A stretch of DNA of 64,000 bases from Opitutaceae bacterium (lineage in GTDB: Bacteria; Verrucomicrobiota; Verrucomicrobiia; Opitutales; Opitutaceae): NCBI GenBank assembly GCA_018402455.1, contig JAGYIG010000002.1, positions 1 to 64,000 of the forward strand, read 5' to 3'. Shown piece by piece: positions 25,831 to 35,865 of this stretch. The notes under the pieces are model-generated. The model was not told the origin of the DNA. It searched no databases and worked only from the letters and a program-made list of their open reading frames with translations. The stretch's first letter is position 1, and each line of letters opens with the position of its first letter. Made by a program: the position numbers and the translations under genes.

Positions 25831-27292
25831 TCAAAATTCTCCCACCTACGAAGCAGTTATCGGACTCGAGGTCCATGTGCAGGTTAAGACCAAGTCGAAG
25901 ATTTTCACGCGGGTGGAACAGGGGTATGGCCATCCCGAAAACACCCTGACCGACCCGGTCGTGCTGGCGCTGCCGGGTGCGCTGCCGGTGATGAACAAGG
26001 CGGCCCTCGATGCGATCATCAAAGCCGGGTTGATGTTGCACTGCGATATCGCGGACGTCTGCAAATGGGACCGCAAAAACTACTTCTATCCCGATTCACC
26101 GAAAAACTACCAAATCTCCCAATACGATCAGCCGATGTGCCTGGGCGGTTACGTCGAAATCGAGCTTCCGGGGGCCTCCCGCAAGGAGATGGGAGACCAC
26201 AAAAAGATCCCGCTCACCCGGATTCATTTGGAGGAAGACGTCGGGAAACTGAATCACCACGTCCATGATTCACTCGTCGATTACAATCGGGCGGGCACGC
26301 CGTTGATGGAGATCGTTTCCGAGCCCGCCCTGGCCTCGGCCGAAGAGGCCTATGCCTACCTCACCGCCCTGCGCACCATGATGGTTTACGCTGATATCTC
26401 CGATTGTGACATGGAGAAGGGGCAGCTGCGTTGCGACGCCAACATTTCCATTCGGCCGGTGGGGCAAACCGAACTGGGGGTGAAGGTGGAGCTCAAAAAT
26501 CTGAACTCGATTTCCTACGTGCGGGATGGGATTTCCCACGAAATCCGCCGCCAATTGGGGGTCGTGAAAAAGGGCGGGACGATCGTGCAGGAAACCCGCG
26601 ACTACGACGGAATCTCCGGCGCCTCGCAATCGCTGCGCACGAAGGAGGATGCTCACGACTATCGCTATTTTCCCGACCCCGACCTGATGCCGGTGCGCGT
26701 CGATAAGGTGTGGAAGGATCGACTCTCGGCGGAGTGCCCCGAGCGCCCGTTCGACAAGCAGCGCCGCTTTATGGCGGAGTATAATCTGCCCTATACACTG
26801 ACCTCGGTATTGGTGCCAGACCGGCTCCTGAGCGAGTGGTTCGAGGCGGCGGTCACGGTGGCCGGCGCGGCGCAGGCTCAGGGGGTCGGCAACTGGGTGG
26901 TCAACGACTTGCTGCGGGAACTGGGCGCGGCGGGGCAAACTCTGGCGACGTGCCAGGTCACCCCGACCGCCTTGGCGGAGTTGGTGGGGCTCATCGCCGC
27001 CGGCACGATTACCCAACAGGTTGCTCGTGAAGTCTTCACCGAGATGTTTGCCACGGGGGAATCTCCCGCCGCCGTGGTGGAGCGCAAAGGGCTCAAGGGC
27101 GGCACCAACCACGATGAGCTCGAGCAATGGTGTCGGGATGCGATTGCGGGCAATGCCAAGGCGCGCGAGCAGTTCCTGGGGGGAAAGGAAAGTGCCATCA
27201 ATGCCTTCAAGGGACCGGTTATGAAAGCCTCCCGGGGTCAGGCCAACCCCCGGCTGGTGGACGAAACCTTGCGGCGTCTGCTGGCCGAGTGA
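25817..27292 (+). CDS. gatB: Asp-tRNA(Asn)/Glu-tRNA(Gln) amidotransferase subunit B
   Basis: GatB activates the misacylated tRNA for amidation. The 491-residue protein has the family core: YEAVIGLEVHVQVKTKSKIF, YFYPDSPKNYQISQYDQP, HLEEDVGKLNH, and a C-terminal YqeY-like tail (GGTNHDELEQWCRDAI). No ATG is available before the conserved core. The start must be GTG 25817 or 25826, and both lie within the right repeat of the inserted cassette. No Shine-Dalgarno is seen. The rest of the gene is intact and of normal length. Confidence 0.95.
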   Translation: MNSVTQNSPTYEAVIGLEVHVQVKTKSKIFTRVEQGYGHPENTLTDPVVLALPGALPVMNKAALDAIIKAGLMLHCDIADVCKWDRKNYFYPDSPKNYQISQYDQPMCLGGYVEIELPGASRKEMGDHKKIPLTRIHLEEDVGKLNHHVHDSLVDYNRAGTPLMEIVSEPALASAEEAYAYLTALRTMMVYADISDCDMEKGQLRCDANISIRPVGQTELGVKVELKNLNSISYVRDGISHEIRRQLGVVKKGGTIVQETRDYDGISGASQSLRTKEDAHDYRYFPDPDLMPVRVDKVWKDRLSAECPERPFDKQRRFMAEYNLPYTLTSVLVPDRLLSEWFEAAVTVAGAAQAQGVGNWVVNDLLRELGAAGQTLATCQVTPTALAELVGLIAAGTITQQVAREVFTEMFATGESPAAVVERKGLKGGTNHDELEQWCRDAIAGNAKAREQFLGGKESAINAFKGPVMKASRGQANPRLVDETLRRLLAE

Positions 27293-27463
27293 GCCCGCCC
27301 AGGAGGGGGCGCCCCACCAAATCCGGCCCGTGCTCGGAGACCAAAGTAACCTAATAGGTGACTTTGAGGATCCAATCGGGGTTGGGTTCGGGCCGCGGGT
27401 CAGGAGAGTTCGAAGGTGACTTTACGCGGAGCCCAGAGCGGTTTTGGTTGTCAGACCGTGCAC

Positions 27464-30315
27464 ATGCGTCCGCTCACCCTCTTTCTCGCCGCTTGCAGCA
27501 TGGTTTTGCCGGGGCCGTTCGCGGCGGGGCAGAACCTGGCCCGCGACGGGAGGTGGGCGCACGAAACCAGCCCGTTGACGCCGCACCCGGAGGTGCAGTG
27601 GGGCAAGCTCGACAATGGCTTTCGCTACGTCCTCATGCCTCACAACGGGGTGCCGGGCGCCGCCACGTTGCAACTGGTGGTGCTGGCGGGCGCGATGGAT
27701 GAGGAGGAAGACGAACGGGGCTTGGCTCACTTCATGGAGCACATGGCTTTTCGGGGTAACCAAGCTTTTCCGGAGTCAGAGATGGTGCGGTTTTTCCAAG
27801 AATTGGGCATCGAGTTCGGCAGTGATGTGAATGCCGTGACGGCTTTTGACTACACGGCGTATGCGCTCGATTTTCGCGATGCCTCCCTGCCGATGTTGGA
27901 AAGAGGGCTGCACCTGTTTCGCAGCTTCGCCGATCAAGTGAATTTTGACCCGGCGCTGATCGAACAGGAACGACGGGTCATCTTGAGTGAGCTGCGGAGC
28001 CGGGACAGCGTCGGCGCCAAGGGTGAGCTCGACGCCATGCAGACCGTTTTTGACGGATTGACCTTCATCCAGCGATCCCCCGGTGGATCATACGACAGTG
28101 TGGCGGCGCTGACTCAGCAGCAGTTTGAGTCCTTTTATCGCCGCTACTACCGACCGGACTTGATGGTGCTGGTGGGCGTGGGCGACTTTGATCTGTCTGC
28201 GCTGGAGGCTAAAAGCGCGGAGGTGTTTGGATCGTTGGCCCGTCCGGCCGACCCGTTGCCGGTGCGCGAGTTGGGCGCGTTGAGGGGAGCCGATCGGTTA
28301 CGGGCGGACACGTTTCGAATCAGCAATGTGGGCTCGGCCCAGGTGCTCATGGGCTCGGTGCGCGAAGCGTCCGTCGAGCCCGACTCCCGATCCCGGCGGC
28401 TCGAGGACTACCTTGAAAGGTTTGCCCTGGGGCTGTTGAACGAGCGGCTGGGGCGGGGGAGAGGGAACACCCCGGCGGGGGCGGCTCGGTTGGAGGAGTT
28501 GGTGGGGAATCGGACGGCATTGGCCTCGGTTATCTCGCAACCCAGCAGGTGGGAAAATCACCTCCGGGCGCTCAATGAGATGGTTCGCGCGACCCATATC
28601 TACGGTTTTTCGCCGTCAGAGATTGAACCCGCCCGCGACGACGCGTGGGTGATCCAGCGGAGTGGTTGCTGGCGGATATCCTGCCGCAGCGGGATCCGCA
28701 CGAGATCTCTCAACTTTTGCTTCAGTCCATCGTCAATCATCGCGTCTATGTGGGTGAAGCTACGGAGCTGGCCTGGCAGGCGGAGTGGTTGCAGTCGTTG
28801 GATGCGGACGCGCTCCAAGCTGCGTATCGGCGAGCCTGGAATTTGGATTCGCTGGTGTTGCACATGAGCGGAGAGCTGCCGCCGGAGTTTGACCCCGCTG
28901 CGATGCTCACCCTCCTGACCGAAGCCCGCAAATTTGAACCTGATGAAGTGCGATTGGCCGCCCGGCAGGAACACTCCTTTGCCATGAAGCCATGGGGCGA
29001 TCCCGGCGAAGCTGAGTTGGTGCGGGAGATCCCGGAAATCGGGGCGAAACTCTACCGGCTCAGTAACGGGGTGCGCGTCAATATCGTATCGACCCCTTAT
29101 GAACCCGGCGTGGTGCACGGCATCGCCCGGGTTGGGCCGGGTTTGTTGGACATGCCTGGCAACAAACCCGCTCTGAAAGAGTTTGGCCTGCACACCGTGT
29201 TCGCCAGCGGGACGGCCCACTACCTTTCCAATGACCTGCGCAAGGTCATCGATACGGAGTTTCTTGCCTTTGATTTTGGCGTCGATGATTACGACGCTTT
29301 CACGTTTACGGGGACGACCGAGCGGGCCAAATTACCGGCCTTTCTCGGCGTGGTCACGGAATTCTTGTTCAGACCGAAGTTTGGCACCTTGGTCCACCGA
29401 TCGGAGAAAATGAAGGCGACGATGTCGCGGGCTTCCTCCGCTTCGGGCATGGCGGAGGGGATGCGGGACCTCACCGACCATTTGTTTGCCGGTGACGCCC
29501 GGTTTGTCTGGGGCAATTTTGTCGACTATGTCGGGCTCAGTTCCACGGATGTGAGGCGTTGGCTGCAGCGCCCCTTGGCGGAGGGCTATGTGGAGGTAAG
29601 TATGGTGGGTGATATCGCGGTGGAGGACGCGCTCGACCTGGCCCGACGCACCGTCGGCACGCTGCCGCCGCGGGCGGAGCAAAAGCAGCTTGGGGGCCCG
29701 CTGAAGCCCGTAAAGATCAGCGCTCCGCCGGGTTTCAAACGCATCGAGTTTGTCGGAGAGGACCACCTTGCGATGGTGATGGGCCATTGGCCGGTGGTGG
29801 GTGAAGTGGGCGCCCGCGACCGGGCAGCCCTGTATCTCCTGGCCACCCTGCTGGAGAATCAGATTCGGCAGCGAGTCCGCCAAGATCTCGGCCTCGCCTA
29901 CAGCCCCTCGGCTGATTTTCAGCCCTATGATGGATTTGCGGACTTTAGCATGTTGGTCGCCTCCATCGATTGTGCTTCTGATGCCGCCAGCAAGGTCGCG
30001 CGGATGGTGGAGGACATTGCGGTGGAGCTGTCGCGAAAGGGGATTGATGAAGGTGAGTTCCTCGGCGCTCGCGGTATCCTTTCCAGCCAGCTACGACGCG
30101 CTTGGCGGGACAACCGGTTCCTGCTGCAGCGGGTGATGCGGGCGCAGGAGCAGCCGGATTCCGTCGATGAACTGGTCGCGCTCCACCTGGGTTTGATTGA
30201 TGAGGTCACCAAGGCCGAGGTTGCCGCCTGGGCTAAAAAAGTACTCACCCGTCGCAACACCTACACCGCCGCCATCGTGCCCAAACAATTCATCGGCATA
30301 TTTCAAACGGACTAA
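27464..30315 (+). pseudogene. M16-family zinc protease, frameshifted near 28640
   Basis: An exported two-domain M16 peptidase (pitrilysin/PqqL type), about 950 residues if restored. The signal peptide starts at ATG 27464 (MRPLTLFLAACSMVLPGPFAAG). The active zinc site is HFMEH (about His89, Glu92, His93), with ELRSRD-type helices downstream. At about 28620-28660 the frame shifts: the first ORF degenerates after SEIEPARDDA, and the rest (DPAEWLLADILPQRDPHE...) continues in another frame to FQTD. I cannot tell whether one base or a short segment is lost. Everything after the break is well conserved, so a sequence error is plausible. Confidence 0.8.
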
Positions 30316-30333
30316 TCTGATCTCACCCTCTGA

Positions 30334-31101
30334 TCACCCGGGCGAGGGCCGGGATCGACAATAGCGCTGCAGGAAGGTGCGCAGGTCGGCGGGCAGGTCG
30401 GCGGAGAGATGAATGACCACCCAATCGAAGAACCGATGGACCTCCGCGTGCCCGTCCGTTGAGGGCGCAAGGGTGGGATTGCGGAAGCCGATGGATTGCT
30501 CCCCCTGGGCCTTATCCTCGCGGTAGATGCGTAGGTCCGGGGGCGTGTCGGAACTCCGAATGTAAAAGTCCCAGCCGTGGAACTCAAAGCCCGCCAGCGT
30601 GCCGTCGGCGATTGAGCGCCAAGCGGTGAGGGTGGCCCCAGTGACTGCCGCGAAGCGGGTGGTGGTCAGCCCCGGCTCCGGTTGGGGCACGGCCTCGACT
30701 GGAATGGACGTAAAGGTGGCCCCGGTGGCGATGGGCTCGAGCAGTTGCACCAGCGCGCGCCGCTCGGGGTAGGCGTTGTCAGAGAGGTCCATCCCCACCG
30801 TGGTCGCGGTATCCGACTCCGACATCCGCGCGATGCGTCCGTTGAGGGCAAGGCACGAACCGTCGACATCCAGGAAAAGCTGCGACTTGAGACCGACATG
30901 CAGGTCCAAAAAGAGTTCTACCTCAAAGCGGCATCCGAGGGTGGAAAGGTCCCTCAGCTTCACCGCATATTCCAGCCCCGAGACCTCCAGTCGGGCTTTC
31001 ATGGGTGGGTCATCCGGAATCGGCATCCGCCGGGCTAACCGCTGCTCCTCCCGGACGACGGTCTTCTCATCAAAATTGAGGATTCGGCGGAAAAACTGCA
31101 T
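30334..31101 (-). CDS. PilZ-domain protein
   Basis: The roughly 255-residue soluble protein carries a PilZ-like c-di-GMP-binding pattern. A basic EEQRLARRMPIP segment fits RxxxR, and LRDLSTLGCRFEVE fits (D/N)xSxxG. The C-terminal half (about 145-255) has no family I recognise. It contains WRSIADGTLAGFEFHGWDFYIRS and ends in a proline-poor helical segment. I chose ATG 31101 over the GTG eight codons upstream. It is convergent with the M16 gene. Confidence 0.6.
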   Translation of the reverse strand: MQFFRRILNFDEKTVVREEQRLARRMPIPDDPPMKARLEVSGLEYAVKLRDLSTLGCRFEVELFLDLHVGLKSQLFLDVDGSCLALNGRIARMSESDTATTVGMDLSDNAYPERRALVQLLEPIATGATFTSIPVEAVPQPEPGLTTTRFAAVTGATLTAWRSIADGTLAGFEFHGWDFYIRSSDTPPDLRIYREDKAQGEQSIGFRNPTLAPSTDGHAEVHRFFDWVVIHLSADLPADLRTFLQRYCRSRPSPG

Positions 31102-31291
31102 CGGAACGGATGGCGCTGATCCCACGATAATCGTCCGGACTTAGCGATAAGATTTAGAACGCCACAGACCCACCCGAACCGCGTTGAATGGGGGTTACAA
31201 ATAAGCCGCATCAGCTGACGGTGCGGCTCGAAAATCTGAAGCTGAAGCGACCGGCGGTTTCAGCTAGCCGATCACCCCTAGCAAGCAGCCC

Positions 31292-31828
31292 CTAGCGGAT
31301 CTCGGCCATGAGGGTGCCGTTTTGCATCCGATCAATCGGATGCTTCGGGGCGCGTCCAAAAAACTCGACCAAGTGAGAAACGTCGGTGAACCCGCGGGCG
31401 ATGAGCTTCTGCTCAATTTTCCGCATGGCCTGGTTCAGCTCCTGCGCCAACTCGGGGTCGACTTCGCTCACCGCGTTGGAGGTCTTGTCCACGATGTGGT
31501 AGGCCGGACAGTCGTCGAGGGCGATCTGGTAGAGGCTGGCTCCGTTGTGGAAGAAACAGCGACGGACCAAACTCAGCTCCTCAAACGCGGCCAAACAGCG
31601 ATAGACGGTAACTAAGTCGCAGACCGTATTCGACAGCTCCGCATGAATCTGTTCGATGCTGGCAGGGAGAGAGCGCTTGATCAGGGTCTCGAGAATGGCA
31701 ATTCGTGGTTGGGTGATGCGAAGTCCAGCAGATTTGAGGCGGTTGCAGGCGGCCTTCAGGGCTATCGCGGTCGGAGAATCTTCAGCGGGAACGTTCAAGG
31801 GATGGTTGGTTTGAGTTGCGGAAATCAT
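31292..31828 (-). CDS. Divergent Fur-family transcriptional regulator
   Basis: The 178-residue protein has the Fur winged-helix domain: LKSAGLRITQPRIAILETLI, IHAELSNTVCDLVTVYRCLAAFEELSLVRR. The dimerisation and metal-binding half departs from the family. The usual HHHD/H cluster is reduced to DDCPAYH, and the structural-zinc CxxC after it is replaced by VDKTSN. It probably still binds DNA but may sense metal differently or not at all. It faces a Minf_1886-type gene across a shared intergenic region with a palindrome that could be its operator. Confidence 0.82.
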   Translation of the reverse strand: MISATQTNHPLNVPAEDSPTAIALKAACNRLKSAGLRITQPRIAILETLIKRSLPASIEQIHAELSNTVCDLVTVYRCLAAFEELSLVRRCFFHNGASLYQIALDDCPAYHIVDKTSNAVSEVDPELAQELNQAMRKIEQKLIARGFTDVSHLVEFFGRAPKHPIDRMQNGTLMAEIR

Positions 31829-31888
31829 TTCTCTGTGGTGCCTCTATGGCGCTGTTCTGAAAGACAGTGACGTTTAGGTAACTAAGAT

Positions 31889-31914
31889 TGTAAACCGACC
31901 TAACTCAGTTTACA
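31889..31914. promoter_or_regulatory. Palindromic candidate operator between fur-like gene and Minf_1886 gene
   Basis: tgtaaac (31889-31895) and gtttaca (31908-31914) are perfect inverted repeats around a 12-base spacer, in an AT-rich stretch. A second overlapping near-palindrome, tttacagttaatttaca, follows. The position 60 bases upstream of the Fur-like start suits autoregulation. It is unproven. Confidence 0.45.
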
Positions 31915-32029
31915 GTTAATTTACATTCAAGTGGAAAATATCTTAAATCGGCTCTCAGGCAAGGGTGTTCGTTTGATATCTCCCTAATATGCTTCATCCA
32001 AGCCCTCACCGCTAAAGTAACATAACCCT

Positions 32030-32446
32030 GTGCAGGACCTAGATTTTAACGAAGTAGTGACGCTCATTTGCAAAGAGGATCCGAGATTTAGCAAAAGTGC
32101 TTACGGATTTGTGCGTCAGGGGCTCGATTTCACTGTGAAGGAACTGAAAAAATCCGACGCGAGTCGGGCCGGTAAATCCCTCCACGTGACGGGGGAGGAG
32201 CTGTTGATGGGGCTGCGAGCGTTTGCGCTCGATCAATTTGGGCCGATGGCTCGAACGGTGTTGGCTGAGTGGGGCGTTTCCACCTGCGGACACTTCGGGG
32301 ACATCGTTTTCAACCTGATCGAATACAATGTTTTCAGTCAAAATGCTCAGGATCAGCGGGCCGATTTCGTTGAGTTTTACACTTTTGAGGAGGCCTTTGA
32401 CTCTCCCTTTCAGCCCAAGGAGCAGCGCCAGCCTCGTTTGGCCTGA
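32030..32446 (+). CDS. Minf_1886-type, Verrucomicrobia/Planctomycetes-restricted protein (TIGR04138)
   Basis: The 138-residue soluble protein matches the lineage-restricted family: YGFVRQGLDFTVKEL, HVTGEELLMGLRAFALDQFGPMARTVLAEWGV and FGDIVFNLIEYNVFS. Its function is unknown. The start is a GTG. It diverges from the Fur-like gene and shares its control region, so the two may be co-regulated. Confidence 0.85.
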   Translation: MQDLDFNEVVTLICKEDPRFSKSAYGFVRQGLDFTVKELKKSDASRAGKSLHVTGEELLMGLRAFALDQFGPMARTVLAEWGVSTCGHFGDIVFNLIEYNVFSQNAQDQRADFVEFYTFEEAFDSPFQPKEQRQPRLA

Positions 32447-32523
32447 GCGCAGCCGCGGGTGACGATCTGCATCTCAGCCTTGGCATTTTGCGCGGGGCCG
32501 CCGTAAGTGGTCGAAATATCCGC

Positions 32524-35076
32524 ATGCCTGCTTCGTCTGACTCCGACTTTACTCTGCTTGAAACCCTGTGGCGCGATGCGCCGACTCGAAAAGTGCTGCC
32601 CAATGGGCTGACTTTGGTGATGAAGCCTGACCCCGGCGCCGGGGTGGCTTCGGTGCAGGTGTGGGTCAAGACGGGGAGCATTCACGAAGGCGATCATTTG
32701 GGGGCGGGTTTGTCCCACTATCTGGAGCACCTGTTGTTCAAGGGCACGGCCCGGCGGGATGGCCGGGAAATTTCCACTGAGGTGCAGGCCCACGGGGGAT
32801 ACATCAACGCCTACACCTCGTTCGATCGTACGGTGTATTACATCGATATTCCCTCGGAACATGCCGCGGTGGCGGTCGATGTTTTGGGGGATGCGGTGCT
32901 GCATTCGACGCTGCCGGCGGCGGAGGTCGCTCGCGAAAAAGACGTGATTCTGCGAGAGATCGACATGGGATTGGATGATCCGGATCACCGTCTGTGGCAG
33001 CAGCTTTTCGATACCGTCTACCAACAGCATCCGATGCGGGAGCCCATCATTGGCCATCGCGAAGTCTTTGCGGCGATCGAACGCGATGCCTTGGTGGACT
33101 ACTACCATTCCCGCTATGTGCCCAACAACATGGTGGTGGTCGTGGCGGGTGGCTTTGACGAGGCGCAGGTGGCGCAGGCGGTCGGCGAACATTTCGGCTC
33201 GGTGCCCCGTCGCCGGCTGGCGCCGGTTTATCTCCCCACTGAACCGGACGCCCTGTCGACGCGGATAGCCCATCTGGTGGAGGATGTGGAAATCGCCCGC
33301 GCCGCGATGGCTTGGCAAATTCCGGGCCTGAGCCATGCGGATTCGCCGGCGTTGGCGGCGTTGGCCCTGATTTTGGGGCATGGCGACAGCTCGGTTCTGT
33401 GGAAGGCCCTCCGCGAGCAAGCCCGGTTGGTTCATTCCATCGATGCGACCAGCTGGGCCCCCGGGGCGCAGGGGCTGTTTTATTTGTCCCTAGTTTGTGA
33501 GGGTCCCTTGCGCGATAAGGCCTTGGCCGCGGTGCGGCGCGAACTGGAGCAACAATGGCGCCGCGGTTTCACCACCGCCCAGGTCCGTAAAGCGGTGCGG
33601 CAAATGGTGGTGGGCGAGATCAACGGTCGCAAGACCGCCGCGGGGCAGGCTTCGCGTCTGGGGGTGGCTGAGGTGGTGGCGGGGGACTTGAATTTTTCCC
33701 GAGCCTACCTCGAACGCTTGCGTCGGGTGACCCCGACGGCGCTTAAGCGGGTGCTGAAAACCTACCTGCTCAAAGGGGTGCCCCACATCGTCTCCCTCAG
33801 TCCCCGCACCATGCCCCCGGCATCGCGCCCGAGCTCCCGCCCTGCGGTCCTGCCCCAACCCCACTGCGAGCAGCTCGCCAATGGCGCCCGATTGATTCTG
33901 CAGCCCGATCCGCGTTTGCCCAACCTGCACCTGCGCCTGCTGGCTTTGGGCGGGGCGGCTTACGAAGCCAAAAATCAACGCGGAGCCACCAGCCTGATGG
34001 CGACCCTCCTGGCTCGCGACACGACCAAACGGTCGGCCGCCGAGGTGGCCGCCGCCATCGAGGAGGTTGGCGGATCCCTCCGGCCGGTCACGGGAAACAA
34101 CACCTTTGGTTTGGCGGTCGAAGTTTTGCCCGGGGACGTGGATCTGGCCCTGGACCTCCTGGCGCAGGCTTCACTGAAGCCTAAATTTACCAAATCCTCC
34201 TTCACCGTCGAACGGGATGCCCAGGTAGCGGAACTCCAGCAGAATGCTGACGAAATCGTCACCATCGGCCGCCGGGAGCTCCGCCGCCGGTTTTTTGGGG
34301 ATCATCCGCTGGCGACCGAAGCTGGCGGAGAAATCGAGGACCTGAAGTCCCTCCAGCCGAAAGACCTGAAACGCTTGCACCGTGCTTTGCTGGTGGCGCC
34401 CAATGTTGTCCTCTCCGTGGCCGGGGATTTTGATGCCGATCGGCTCGCAACCAAGCTGCGGCGCTGGCTGAAACGGTTCCCCGCCGCGACATTTGAGCCA
34501 CGCACTCCCCCGTTGGTGGGTCCGGCCGAACCCGCCGATTTTGTCGTCAACGAGCCGCGCCAGCAGGCGGTGGTGATGCAGGGCTACCTCGGCCCCGGCG
34601 TGCGCTCCGCCGATTTTCATGTCGCCGAGGTGGCCGATGAGCTGTTCAGCGGCATGTCGTCGCGCCTGTTTGAACGGGTGCGCGAAGAAAAGGGACTGGC
34701 CTACTACGTGCGGTCCTCCCGAGTGATCGGAATGGAAGCCGGGATGTTTTACTTTTTGGCGGGAACGGCCCCGGCGAAAGCGGAAGAGGTGCTGGCCGAA
34801 ATTGAACGGGAGATAAAACGCATGGCGGCCGGGCGGATCACCAAAGCCGAGTTGCAACGCTGCCAGACCCGCCTGGTGGCGGCCCGCCGCATGTCGCTGC
34901 AGTCCAACGGTGCCCGGGCGATGCACACGGCCCTCAATGAGCTCTACGGTCAGCCGCTCGATGGGGGGACCGAGTTTGAAAAACACATCATGGCGGTGAC
35001 GGTCAAAACGCTGGCGAAATTCGCCCGAACTTACCTCCGGCGTTCCGCTTGCACGCAGGTGGTGGTGCGACCGTGA
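32524..35076 (+). CDS. M16-family peptidase, two-domain fusion
   Basis: This protein of about 850 residues joins an active and an inactive M16 domain. The first has the inverted zinc motif HYLEH (about His65, Glu68, His69), with the VAREKDVILREIDMG helix supplying the third ligand. The second, from about residue 450, has the same fold but no HxxEH and instead shows the R/Y-type C-terminal signature (RVREEKGLAYYVRS). This is the architecture of M16B heterodimers fused into one chain. No signal peptide is seen, so it is probably cytoplasmic, unlike the exported M16 upstream. Its stop overlaps the next gene by GTGA. Confidence 0.9.
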   Translation: MPASSDSDFTLLETLWRDAPTRKVLPNGLTLVMKPDPGAGVASVQVWVKTGSIHEGDHLGAGLSHYLEHLLFKGTARRDGREISTEVQAHGGYINAYTSFDRTVYYIDIPSEHAAVAVDVLGDAVLHSTLPAAEVAREKDVILREIDMGLDDPDHRLWQQLFDTVYQQHPMREPIIGHREVFAAIERDALVDYYHSRYVPNNMVVVVAGGFDEAQVAQAVGEHFGSVPRRRLAPVYLPTEPDALSTRIAHLVEDVEIARAAMAWQIPGLSHADSPALAALALILGHGDSSVLWKALREQARLVHSIDATSWAPGAQGLFYLSLVCEGPLRDKALAAVRRELEQQWRRGFTTAQVRKAVRQMVVGEINGRKTAAGQASRLGVAEVVAGDLNFSRAYLERLRRVTPTALKRVLKTYLLKGVPHIVSLSPRTMPPASRPSSRPAVLPQPHCEQLANGARLILQPDPRLPNLHLRLLALGGAAYEAKNQRGATSLMATLLARDTTKRSAAEVAAAIEEVGGSLRPVTGNNTFGLAVEVLPGDVDLALDLLAQASLKPKFTKSSFTVERDAQVAELQQNADEIVTIGRRELRRRFFGDHPLATEAGGEIEDLKSLQPKDLKRLHRALLVAPNVVLSVAGDFDADRLATKLRRWLKRFPAATFEPRTPPLVGPAEPADFVVNEPRQQAVVMQGYLGPGVRSADFHVAEVADELFSGMSSRLFERVREEKGLAYYVRSSRVIGMEAGMFYFLAGTAPAKAEEVLAEIEREIKRMAAGRITKAELQRCQTRLVAARRMSLQSNGARAMHTALNELYGQPLDGGTEFEKHIMAVTVKTLAKFARTYLRRSACTQVVVRP

Positions 35077-35865
35077 GTGATTTGCGGGATCTGTTTCCGG
35101 CGGAGGATTTCGGGTTTCGCTTAACCCTCCGGCGAAGCCAGCCCGCAGCATTCTTTGCGGCCACGGCGGAAGGCCCCGCCTTACGGGCCGAGCGGACCCG
35201 GTGGCTGCGCCACTCCCCGCAGGACTACGCGATCCTCACCGACGCCGCGCAGGAGAGCTGGCGTGAGTTTGTCGCCCTCGCCTCCACTTGGCAGGCCGAA
35301 CCGTTGGCCGGTGGGCCGGTGGAGGTGGGGCAACAGTTGGAGCCCGATGTGGTGCTGTTGGACCAAGACGAACAGGGCACGTTTCGGGTTTCCGGAGGGG
35401 TGGTGGTGTTTCCGAGTCATTGGGCGTTGGCCGATAAGATCGGTCGAACGCTCCGGGAGGTGCATGGCGTGGTGCCCGGACTGAATGCGGCGATGGGGCC
35501 GGCGATTGACCGCTACCTCCATGGCATCAAACCCGGCCTGGCCATGGGGCGGCCGAATTGGGGATTGGCGGCGACCGGATGCTCGGAACCTGCATCCCTC
35601 CGTGCCGGGGCCGCCGTTACGCGCGGGCATGGCGGCCACCGCGATGTGGCTGCGGGTCGAACACCAGCTATTGACCGCGTTGCCCCAGTCCCGCGCCCTG
35701 CTGTTTGGCATCCGGATCGAACGCCGGCGGTTGGACACCGTGCTGGCCGATCCGGAAATCCGCCGTCGCTTTCATCGCGCCATCATCACCATGCCCGCCG
35801 CCGTGGCCGCCTACAAAGGCCTGACCGACGTGATCGCGACGTTGGCTCGACTCAGCGAAGATTGA
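35073..35865 (+). pseudogene. DUF3445 haem-dependent oxidative N-demethylase-like protein, frameshifted
   Basis: The N-terminal frame reads HSPQDYAILT, VVVFPSHWALADKIGRTLREVHGVVPG and GRPNWGLAAT. This matches the DUF3445 core (FPSxWxLxxKxGxxLxxIHxPVPG, R-NW), a family with a haem-dependent dimethylamine-type demethylase member. At about 35575 one extra G appears to shift the frame. The remainder (DARNLHPS..., MWLRVEHQLLTALPQSRALLFGIR, ending LARLSED) continues in another frame to the stop at 35865. The total length is one base more than a multiple of three, as a single insertion predicts. The GTG start overlaps the M16 stop. Confidence 0.75.

Noticed and set aside
31204-31228. agccgca/tgcggct hairpin as the terminator of the Fur-like gene
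   Set aside because: The stem is only 7 bp with an 11-base loop, and no clear T-run follows on the minus strand.
32410-33435. 341-codon minus-strand ORF
   Set aside because: Antisense to the two-domain M16 gene and without family motifs.
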